A stretch of DNA of 64,000 nucleotides from Nephrocerus scutellatus (taxonomy: Eukaryota > Arthropoda > Insecta > Diptera > Pipunculidae), in the NCBI GenBank assembly GCA_947095585.1, contig OX352764.1, positions 74,572,816 through 74,636,815 of the forward strand, written 5' to 3'. Under the pieces are notes generated by a model. That model did no database searches, was not told the origin of the DNA, and saw only the letters and a program-made list of their open reading frames with translations. A program made the translations under genes and the position numbers. Position 1 is the first letter of the stretch, and every line of letters starts with the position of its first letter. Positions 47,661 through 57,900 of the stretch are shown here, piece by piece.

Positions 47661-48990
47661 GCGGAGTTTCTGTTCCTTTGTTAGCCAGCATATCCGCTGC
47701 TTCATTGCCTTCTATGCCAGTGTGTCCTGGAACCCAGTACAAACGTACCTTGTTTAATTCGCCAAGTCTGTTTAGCTTCGCCTTACACTCCTCCACCAGT
47801 CTTGACGTGCTGTATAATGCATCTAGGGCTTTTAGCGCAGCTTGGTTATCGGTTATGATGGCTATTGCCTGATGGCCTGCTTTATGTAGTTTCTCTCCAG
47901 ATTAAAGTGAGCACATCTTTCGATGGCATGTACTTCTGCCTGGAATATGCTCGGGTACTGCCCCATTGCTTCAGAGTATGTAAACTCCCGCACCCGTGCC
48001 TTCTGCTTTCTTTGATCCATCCGTATACCACTTTATGGCTCCCGGATGTATCTGGTGTTCAGTTTCAGATCTGAAATCCTTCTTGGTGCTCTTTTTCACC
48101 ATGTTGTCACAAGGCATGCTGGCTAACGGAACTTGTTTGGTTAGAGATTCCACTAATGGTTTTCCCCTATCGTCCGTGAAGCAGCCTACCTTGCTCAAAC
48201 GTAGCTTGGTTTCTCGAATTTGTTCTCTACCACTATATGTAGTGGGAGTTACCCAAGAATTACCTCCAGACTCGTCATGGGGCCAGCCTCTGCACTTTTT
48301 CCAATTCCCGTCTCGTAGTGATTAGCTTGGTTCTATTCACCCATGCCACTGCTCCGTAAGTAATCATTGGAATAACTTCATCTGCATTATCCTGGGACTA
48401 ACTCCCCAGGATTTTCCTGCCAGTCTTCTGCACACCATAAGTGCTATTTTTTTTAACTACTGCTTGTTGGTGCTTATTCAATAGCAGTTTACTATTAAAT
48501 ATTAGTCCCAGGTATTAAACATCTTTGCTGATAGTAATATCTTCTCCATAAAGGGTACCAGTGTGGTTTTATACCTAAATTCCACTTCTAGGCGTCATCT
48601 GCTCGTGATAGCTAATTCGTTTTGGATTAAACTACAAAGCACTTCTTCGAACTTCCCTTTTGCCACAATGACTATATCGTCCGCGTAGCTTTGGACATAA
48701 GTTCCTGCCTCAGCTAGTCGCTGAAGTAGTTCATCTACGAGGATGCTCCACAAAAGGGGGGACAGTACCCCTCCTTGTAGACATCTTCTTGTGCTCACCA
48801 TAATGGTCTCATCACCGACTATGGTTTCCGCTGTTCTGGTACTCAGCATCTCGCACATTCACTTAGTGACTGTGCTGTTTACCTTCTTTTTCTCCAGAGC
48901 AATTCTAATCGCCTCATGAGATGCGTTGGTGAATGCTCCTTCGATATCTAGGAAAGCGCATAGCGCCATTTCATCTAAAATCATACCAGG
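47661..48990 (-). mobile_element. I-type LINE fragment: RT and RNase H
   Basis: - strand RT at 48858-48595: RCLQGGVLSPLLWSILVDE, SYADDIVIVAKGKFEEV, catalytic Asp pair intact. Thereafter RNase H in two pieces: IKWYTDGSKKAEGTGAGVY (near 48040-47975) and VRLYWVPGHTGIEGNEAADM (near 47750-47690). Upstream (48990-48870) is the SFSFVDIEGAFD-like segment, worn. Several frame breaks separate the pieces. It is a different family from the LINE at 42250-44880. Confidence 0.85.
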
Positions 48991-49210
48991 GTATTTGGCC
49001 TTAGGTGCTCGTTTAATTAAAGATTTATTCAACGCTATATTTATTTTTATATCACATTTCCCGCGTTGTTTAAAATTGTAGGAAGCATTTTTTTTTCTAC
49101 ATTAAAAGATGGAGCATTGCCCTTCAGCACATTTATTGAAAATTTCAAGTTCATCTCAGGATATTTCTCTATTTTTTCCATTTGCTTTGCAATAAGTTTA
49201 AATATATATA
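48991..49210. other. AT-rich spacer
   Basis: Nothing recognised. Confidence 0.35.
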
Positions 49211-50095
49211 AAAAAACAACCCATAAAAATTAAAATTTTTCATCTAAATTCTCTAATCGCAGAAATTGATATGGGAGCCCCTCGATCCTGGGCCATTTTT
49301 TTTATTGTAGGAGAAAATCATCGAAACAGACATTTGACATCAGATGTTAAAATTGAAAAAGCTCAGATCATTTTATTCTGAGCACTTAGAGCACGCTCAT
49401 ACTCTGAGCAAATAAGAAACACGAACATTTATCTTGAGAACTCTTTGACTGCTCTGAACTAATTTATGAAAACGCCAAATGACAGAATATTGTGAAAACT
49501 TGTTGTTCTATCTGTAAGTTGATATCGACAACAAAAAAACGACATCAATAAAAATACAATTCAGTATATAATAAAAATGTAAGTTGAAGTAAGCATAAAA
49601 CATGTATGTCTCGTTTCATTTGCTGGGTTCATTTGTGCGTGAGCTAAGATTTCTCTCTCTCTCCACCACCAAAACCATGTAGCGCAGCCGACTGCGCAGC
49701 ACACACCGCACAAAGTCCATAAAGGGCGACGAATATCTGATGCCAGTATAGATATTTAAAAAATGTATAAGGGCCTTGCGGCCGAACCCGGGACCCGATC
49801 ACTACCAAATTCGAAAAAGTATTGTTTATTGGGTATACACATGTGTGTAAAATTTGAAGAAAATCGGGTAAATTTTTTAAAATTTTTGTTTGGGAGCCCC
49901 CCGACCCCGCAGCCCGAGGGGCCTCAAAATTTAATAGAAAGTGTTGTCTCCGGAAATACACATGTGTGCCAAATTTCAATAAAATCTGGCTGTAGGAAGT
50001 GGGTTAAAAATTGATCGCAAGAATCCACCACAAATCCACAAACCCACAAACCCACAAACACACGGGCAAGTGAAGTTAATATAGAGAATTTAAAA
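49211..50095 (-). mobile_element. ~120-bp repeat element, inverted, with foreign middle
   Basis: Both ends of the family are present in inverted order: AACCCATAAAAATTAAAATTTT at 49225 (right end) and TTAATATAGAGAATTTAAAAA at 50076 (left end). Units lie at 49770-50000 and a partial unit at 49260-49300. The middle (49320-49740) is other sequence, including a CTCTCTCTC patch near 49650. This copy shows most clearly the two outer termini of the element. Confidence 0.65.
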
Positions 50096-50104
50096 ATGGT
50101 ACGT

Positions 50105-50505
50105 AATGTTTGTGTCATTAGCAGATATCGTGTAATCTCCCTTCAGCCCACTATATCTGATGTTTTTAATAAACAGCAGAAAAAAAGGGGTCCCAATATG
50201 GATCGTTGAGGAACATCAGTACAGAGTGTTAGTGAACTACTATAAGTATTACCTTACCCACTTTACTTTTACCCGGATTTTTCTATTTGAAAAATAACTT
50301 GTTATGATTTCAGTGCTGAACCTCTTATTCCAAGTTTTTCTAGACATATAAATAATAAACCATGTCTTACTGTATCAAAGGCTTTCCTAACATTCAGGAG
50401 CATTGATACCACGTAAAATTCACGATCAAGGTGTCCGTTAATGTTATTGATTGCTTCAGTCACAGCCAATTCAGTTCACTTTCTAATTGGGAACCAAACT
50501 GTTTT
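50105..50505 (-). pseudogene. Non-LTR RT fragment, third LINE family
   Basis: On the - strand: INNINGHLDREFYVVSMLLN, VRKAFDTVRHGLLFICLEKL, GIRGSALK, then SYFSNRKIRVKVK. This is the RT region around the first catalytic Asp (here the DVRKAFD position reads NVRKAFD). Followed by a worn ...QRSILGPLFFLLFIK-like segment with shifts. Dead fragment. Confidence 0.7.
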
Positions 50506-50639
50506 CAAAATCATAATATTTTTTAACAAATTCTCATATTCTTTTAACAATCTATCTATAAATGAAGTATGACCGAATACTGAACACTGATTACTGAAAA
50601 ATTTTAACGAAAGACAAAAATAAAAAAAAAAGGAAATTA

Positions 50640-50865
50640 AAATTTGAGATCGGGTTAATTTTTTAAAAAAATTATGTGGGCAACCCATCAGCCCTAAGGC
50701 CCGATGCACTTTTTTTTATAGAAAGTGTTGTCATCGGAAATACACAAATGTGCAAAGTTTCAATAAAAATTGGGCTTTGGGAAGTGTGTTAAAAATTTAT
50801 CACAAGATTCCACGGCAAAACAGACACACGCGCACGGGAAGTTAATGTAGGGAATTTAAAAAGAT
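50640..50865 (-). repeat. ~120-bp repeat element, inverted, short copy
   Basis: One to two units with the left-end block TTAATGTAGGGAATTTAAAAAG at 50841-50862 and the AACACACTTCCCAAAGCCCAA-type junction seen also near 49985. Several bases differ from other copies. Confidence 0.65.
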
Positions 50866-50889
50866 AAACATCTCAAACGTCTTCTTAAT

Positions 50890-51025
50890 AAATTGTGGTT
50901 TTTAAATGAAAAACCGGGACCGGGTGTTGAGGCCTTATCAGAATCGGGTTTCTGTTTTCTGAAAAATCCGGGTTACCTACCTGGTTTCCTGAGAAACGGG
51001 AACCCGGTTTTGCATGCCTTAGTTA
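50890..51025. repeat. CCGGTT-rich dispersed repeat
   Basis: Multiple AACCGGG/GGGTT motifs ending CCCGGTTTTGCATGCCTTAGTT. The mirror image, AACTAAGGCATGCAGAACC with AACCGGGTACCCGG, is at 46398-46510. Two relics of one unclassified family in opposite orientation. Confidence 0.5.
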
Positions 51026-51026
51026 G

Positions 51027-51308
51027 ACCAGAGACGTGCCTTTCGATAAAAAAAAATAATTTTTCATATATTTAAATTTTAGGCTTTACCACCTCCTATG
51101 GTGTAGCAAAAAACCATACATTGGAAAGTAACCAGACGAGACTTTCGATAAAAAAAATAATTTTTCTGATTCATATTTTTGGCTTGTAACCTACGTCCCA
51201 TGGTGTAGAAAAAAAACATACATTGGAAACATAACCAGACGAGACTTTCAAAAAAAAATTCATATTCATATTTTTGGCTTATAACCTACCCTCCTATGGT
51301 GTAGACTG
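51027..51308 (+). repeat. 104-bp tandem repeat, three units, upstream of vasa
   Basis: Units start ACCAGACGAGACTTTC (51131, 51234; worn at 51027) and contain TTGGCTTGTAACCTAC and CATGGTGTAGAAAAAAA, CATACATTGGAAA. The last unit ends about 30 bases before the non-repetitive vasa leader region. Confidence 0.8.
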
Positions 51309-51339
51309 TAGAGCAATAAACAGCAAGTATGCGAACAGA

Positions 51340-51871
51340 TTTAAATTTTTCACAAATGACAGTTACACTGGCAGCAGCTTCTGTTTGTGAACCACAGAAC
51401 GACGTAAGGAAATACCGAAAAACAAGAGTGCAAATTTGACATTGCTGATTGCTATTTTTCGAAAGAATTGTACCAATAAGGGCGCGCTAGCAATTCTCAA
51501 ATCGCGTGCCATTTGGCGTTGGTTGGACTATAGGATTTAGAAATACGACGAACATTCGAGCAAATAGTCCGCCTCAAACCTCAACAGTTGTTTGTTCTTT
51601 GTTGTAAGTTTTGGCGTTGTTTCGACTTTAAAGTTATTTGTTGCGCGGCGTGGTTTTCACAATTTATACATTCTACTTAGAATTTCTGCTGACTAAAGTA
51701 AAAATTTAGTTTTATTTTAATAAATTTAATATTAAAAAGGAAATCGCAGTTGTTTTGCATGTAGGTAGGTTACTACGATACACAATCTCTGTTGTACTTT
51801 TTATACAACGTAGTTTTTTATTGTATGTAACAACAATGATTATATTTAACAATGTGCTTTTCTCCCCACAG
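51340..51871 (+). promoter_or_regulatory. vas: Probable vasa promoter and non-coding first exon
   Basis: The first non-repetitive sequence upstream of the vasa start codon. A donor GTAAGTTTTGG at 51604 is the likely end of an untranslated exon, spliced to the acceptor CCCACAG (51865-51871) just before ATG. This is inferred from splice signals alone. No TATA box was identified with confidence. Confidence 0.4.
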
Positions 51872-51873
51872 AA

Positions 51874-51906
51874 ATGGCCGATGAATGGGAAGATGATTCC
51901 GGGGTG
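51874..51906 (+). CDS. vas: vasa coding exon 1
   Basis: Eleven codons, MADEWEDDSGV, phase 0 end at GTAAGT. The acidic-aromatic start resembles MSDDWDD of Drosophila Vasa. Confidence 0.85.
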
Positions 51907-54900
51907 GTAAGTTTCAATGGAATAACTTAATTCCTTTCTTTCTTTATATTCAAATTTGCCGACCGAAAAATACTATGCAAGACACACGTGTAAGGTTATG
52001 TTTTTTCGGCTTTTGCTCGTTTAAACAAACAAACAAAAAAGACGTTACCAATGCATATATGTAGGCGTAAGTTTTTGACGAATTGCTTATTTATTTTGTA
52101 GGAGACCGGTAAAAGATTTGGTGGTGGATATTCGACGGATGATAATCCGAAAAAATCTTACAATAAAAATGGAGATGGCGGCGGTGGTTACGGTGGTAGC
52201 GGCAGATTCGAAAGAGGGGGTGGTGGTCGTGGTCGTGGTGGTCGCAGTGAGTTTTTTTTAAATGAATTAAATAATACTCATTTATTACATCATTTGTATT
52301 TTTCAAATAAGGCAGAGGAGGTGGCTTTGGTACTGACGGTGGCAGAGGAGGCTACGGCCGAAGTTACAGCGATCAAAACGGACATGATGATGGCGAAAGT
52401 AACAATGGTAAGTTTAGTTTGATAAACTTAAAATTAGCGTATGCTTCACGGGATTTGCACCCTTATAATAACTTGTATTTTAAAATAGTTTTAAATGTTC
52501 ATTAACCAAAAGTTTCCAGTAGTGACTACACTTAGAACTTAATAAATTTGTTGTTAGTTTGCCTTATAGGGGTGCAAAACAGCAACCCAAGAACTAGTAT
52601 TTACGCATGAAATGTGGTTTGTACATTTGTGATCGGTCGCGGTGAAGTAGAGGCAATTTTTATTTTATGTATTTTACTGTGTGTCTCAAATTTATGTTAT
52701 TTGTCCAATGTCCCAAATTCCCAAATAATCATGTAGGCAAAACACAAAGTATAATAGTCTCTCGAATGCTGTTTTTATCAGTGTTCGTAATTTGTTTGTT
52801 AGAAAATTCCGTCTTATATGGGGTAGACAATGATTCCTACCGGTGTTGATAATCATGTAGGCAAAACACAAAGAGTATATTCTTTTATTCAACCCGAGCG
52901 AGTATATTTATTCAGAGTACACAGAGCGTATGTTGCACGGCGTAAAAATATTCGGTGTGTAACTTTACTCGCTCTGACTCTGCCTTACACTAATATTCAC
53001 TTCAGAACAAAAAATGAGGTACACTACTCGCTCGGGTTAAATAAAAAAACAGAACCCAAAGCATCATAGTCTTCAAACTATATTCTCGAATGCTGTTTTT
53101 ATCAATGTTTGTAATTTGTTTGTTGGCAAATTCCGTCTTTTATGGGGTAGGCAAGGATTCTTACCCGTGTTGAATCATGTAGGCAAAACGCAAAGCATCA
53201 TAGTCTTCAAACTATATTCTTCAATGCTGTTTTTATCAGCGTTTGTAATTGTTTTGTTGGAAAATTCCGTCTATAATGGGGTAGACAAGGATTCCTCTAC
53301 CCGATAATTTTATAAAAATTAATTGCTTGGTCATGAAAGAAATATTCTATTCTCAGCGGCATAATCGAAATCATGATCTGCATTTTATTAAATTAACGAA
53401 AATGCGTTTCAACCCATAATTCAGAATTAAAATACGAACAAATCTATAGTAAGTGCAGTGCAACAAATGCTTTAAAATAAAAATTTGTTGATTTTTTGTT
53501 TAGAAAGCCTTTGTTAAAGTCAGTTTAATAGATGAACACAGATGCCAAGGTACAACTGAAATGTGGCAGTATTTTTTCTGTGTGTTTAGCATAGAAAGAG
53601 AATTGAAACTCATTTTTGTGAAAGAACTAAAATTATTTTTAGTTTTGAATTTAATCGAAATTACATAAATTTATTATTCTGCAATGGATACCACGTGTAC
53701 TTCTTCAAAATCTTCCCAAAAGATTTGGTATTTAAGAAATATGCTGGAGCAAATAGATTGAATCTGACAATAATTATTGTGATATCGTGTTAAGAGTAAA
53801 AAACGTAGCGCAGCTAGATTGTACAGGTTTACAAAAACTTAAAGTTGGGGCTTACCAATAAACAACATTAAAAAGCGATTTTTTTAATCCATCCGATCGT
53901 ATTGTCAGCCCTACCAGCCACTGTAAACCCATTGCATTAATTTGTGTTTTTAAAAGGCTATAGTAATGGCAATGAAGCTAATGGACGAGGATATGGTGGC
54001 CATGGACGTGGTAAAAGTTTCCGTGGAGGTGGTGGCGGTGGACGAGGGCAGGGTGAAAGATTTAGTCGAGACGATGGAGGTGCCAAATACCAAGGAGGTG
54101 GTGACCGCTCAGACTACAATAACAAGAGAAACAGTTATGAAAATGGTATGTTTTAATTTAAGCTAAGTTTTAAGGCAAATTCTTATCTAAATTCGGTTTG
54201 GAGCTTACAAGTAATGCTAACCAAATTTAAAATTAACGCAAAAAGTATTTATAATGCCTACTTGTACGAAATTAGTTCAAAATGCAATTTATAATTATGT
54301 GCTTCATTATTGACTTAAAATTTACTATATGTATCTTATGAAAGCGAACACAGGTTAAGATATTTATAAAATCGCGCTCATATCTTATAAAGTCGCATTG
54401 AAAATGTTGATCCTCACGCAGCATCTATGTATAGCAGCTATACCTCCATTTAGATTTTCCGCATTTTATAAAAGATTTAAATATTTGATGATAGTTTTAA
54501 GGCATATTCTTATCTAAATTCGGTTTGGAGCTTACAGGTAATGCCAACAAAATTTGAAATTAACGCAAAAAGTATTTATAATGCCTGCTTGTACGCAATT
54601 AATCCAAAATGCAATTTGTAATTATGTACTTCATTATTGACTTATAAAGAAAATTTACTATATGTACCTTATGAAAGCGAACCCAGGTGAAGATATCTAT
54701 AAAATCGAGATCATATCTTATAAAGTCGCATTGAAAATATTTGATCCTCACGCAGCATCTATGTATAGCAGCTATACCTCCATTTAGATTTTCCTCATTT
54801 TATAAAAGATTTAAATATTTGATGATAGTTTTAAGGCATATTCTTATCTAAATTCGGTTTGGAGCTTACAGGTAATGCTAACAAAATTTGAAATTAACGC

Positions 54901-57900
54901 AAAAAGTATTTATAATGCCTGCTTGTACGCAATTAATCCAAAATGCAATTTGTAATTATGTACTTCATTATTGACTTATAAAGAAAATTTACTATATGTA
55001 CCTTATGAAAGCGAACCCAGGTGAAGATATCTATAAAATCGAGATCATATCTTATAAAGTCGCATTGAAAATATTTGATCCTCACGCAGCATCTATGTAT
55101 ACCTATACCTCCATTTACATTTTCCGCCTTTGATAAAAAATTTAAATATTTAATAGAACGCTAAGGATATGGCAAAACCGTACCCGAAACCATATCCACG
55201 GGTAAGCTGTCAAATTGACAGTTTTCGTGGTGAACGCTTTGCAAATGGAACGCCAAACCGAAACCAATCTGTGTTAAACAAAACGTTATCCGTGACGGGG
55301 TAGCAAAGTTACAGTTTCAATTAAAAAACTTTGCAAATGGAACACAAAATAAAACCGTAGCCTGTGTAGAGTTTACAAATAGAACGCCAAACTGAAACCA
55401 CGAGTGAGAAATCTTAATTTTACCCGCCAAATGAAAAGAGACATTCACATTGGAATATGTTGCTTACGTGCTCTTAAAAAATTTAGCAGGGTTTATTTCT
55501 TTGTCGTGGCGCCGTGGCTCAGTGGAGAAGAGCATGGTTTCTGAGCAGGAGGTTCGTGGTTACCAAAAGTATTTTTCACGGTGTCCCACCTCGCGAAAGT
55601 CTGACAAACGTCCGATAGTAAGAACTTGTCACGGAAAGCTTCTCAATTCGCTGTTCGGATCGGGCGTTAAAATTGCAAGTCCCCTCCATTTGTGTGTAAA
55701 AATATACATGCTCAACAGAAATGGTTGCGAGAAACTAGGTCTTGGACCGCAATGGTCTTTCGCGCCGAATATTATTACTATTTCTTTTTGATATTTTTTG
55801 ATATTTTGATATGGTGATAATAGCCATTAGAAAGAAGCCTATAACTCGGACTAGTACTTTTGAGTTATTTTAGTGTTTGAGGTTTTGGTTTTTGGGTTTG
55901 ATGTTTAAAGTTTTGATTTTTAATCTCGTGTACGTCATAGTCAGTATCACATATACACATATAGACATCTCATCTTTTCCTCTCCCTAATTTCCTAACGC
56001 ACACGCTGTTCCAAGCATTGTAAGAGTGCAAATCGCTTGAGCGTTTGTACATTATAAAAAGAAATCATTATCATTATCATCAACATGATCATCATCATCA
56101 TAATCATAAACATAAATTCCTGTTTCTCGCATTGGGCCATACGGCATCTTTTAAATCATCCTTTTTCATTCATCTTAATCGTTTGTCCTAATAAATAGCG
56201 GAAAAAGAAAAACTATTTAGCTCTATCTACAGGATTACGAATACCCACTAACATATTGCCATAGTGACTCGAGCAAAATTCCGGTTTGTCTATACATATT
56301 TCGTGCCTAATCATAGTTAAGATGATTATAATGGTAGGGTATTTCGAATATTCGGAAAATCTAAGTTAAATCAATCACAACTTGAATAACGGACAACATT
56401 TTAACGACTTCTTATTGGGGTAAAATTTTTCTGTGGTCGTATCAAGAAAATCAAACGTAAAGTTGAAAAGATGAGCAAAATGCTGTTGCAATTTACAACC
56501 AGAAGAATCTGAATCAGAATTTTAACGAAAAATAATCCTATAAACAAAACATATCATCCGATCCATAATAATCATCAAAATTTAGCAACTCTAAGGAGGA
56601 ATTTAAATAAATACTATTTAGTTTATTTACCAGTTTAGTTTATTTAGTCTCCAATCTCTTACAAGATTTAAGACCAAAGTAATTAGTAAATAAATTATGA
56701 GGAAGATGTCTAAATCATTGCAATATTTATTAATACACAAGTTATTATAATATTTATAGCAATTGGACCATTAAGTTCATAATTGGTCCTATGATTGGTG
56801 GCAAACGCCTACTAGCTCTAAATTGCCCTTTTTGGACATGAAATGGAATTAAACTCGGAAGCTACAGTCTACCCTGTTCATTATTAAGTCCCTAATGATC
56901 ATAGTATAATAATAGTATCTTCTCAAGTGAGAAGGCATTAAATCGAATTATATGGAGGAGCCCGGCCAATTTAATTAACTTATGCAAATTTTTTTTTTAT
57001 CTTAGATATCTATCTTGCCTTGTGTTAGGAAAGAAAAACATTCGCAGCATTTTTATCGATGGTGAATATGTGGTTATTCAAACGAATCTTGTCGTTAACG
57101 CAAGGTTGCGAGGTTTTCAGTTTCCTTGATGCAAGTGCCATTCATGGATAATGGCGTTGGATGTACGATTCGTTTAGATGACAGGAGAAAGCATTGAGTT
57201 TTGGAAGCGTTCAATTTTACTCGATTATTTTCACCCCATTTTATTATCCTACTTAGTTGTTTGAGTTGCACATGAGATGGGGAGTTCCGTTCCTCAAATT
57301 TATATAAGAAGATGAGAGTGCAGTCGTCCGTGAAAGAATGAATTGGATTAGAAGTAACAGACAAGAGATCATTAATAAAAATGAGAAAGAGTGTCGTGGA
57401 CAAAACAGAGCTCTAGGTAACGCTGTATTTCAGACGTGAAACCGCCCAAGACAACTTGAATTGAGCGATCCCTATGATAGCTTCTAATTTAATGAAGCAG
57501 TTTTTCATCGACTCCATCAGCACCCATTTTTGATCTAAGAGGTTGATGCCCAACTCTATCAAATGCTTTGATGCAAAGATATGATATGCCATCAAATCAT
57601 CAGCATAACGTGACCCAGGAAATCTCTAGTGCCAATCACTAAGGATATCGTTATTTTCAAGATATTTCATTGATCATTGTTTTCATGACATTGGAAAGAA
57701 TGGATGTAATTGCTATGGGTCGGTACGAAGAAGGAGACGACTTTTGAAATTAACCTTTCTTTGGTGAATTAACGATAACATTATAATTCTAGTCCATAGG
57801 TAAAGTTATCCATTCTTCCAAACTGCAGAACTAGTGGAAGAAAAATACAGGCCATGCATAGCCTTTTTTCAGGAACACAGCGCGTATTTCACGTATATTA

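Larger units (their letters stand above)
52408..53956 (+). other. vasa intron 3 with tandem repeats
   Basis: Holds the ~125-bp tandem repeat at 52727-53300 and a small inverted-repeat element. 53301-53956 has nothing further; acceptor TTTTTAAAAG ends at 53956. Confidence 0.7.
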
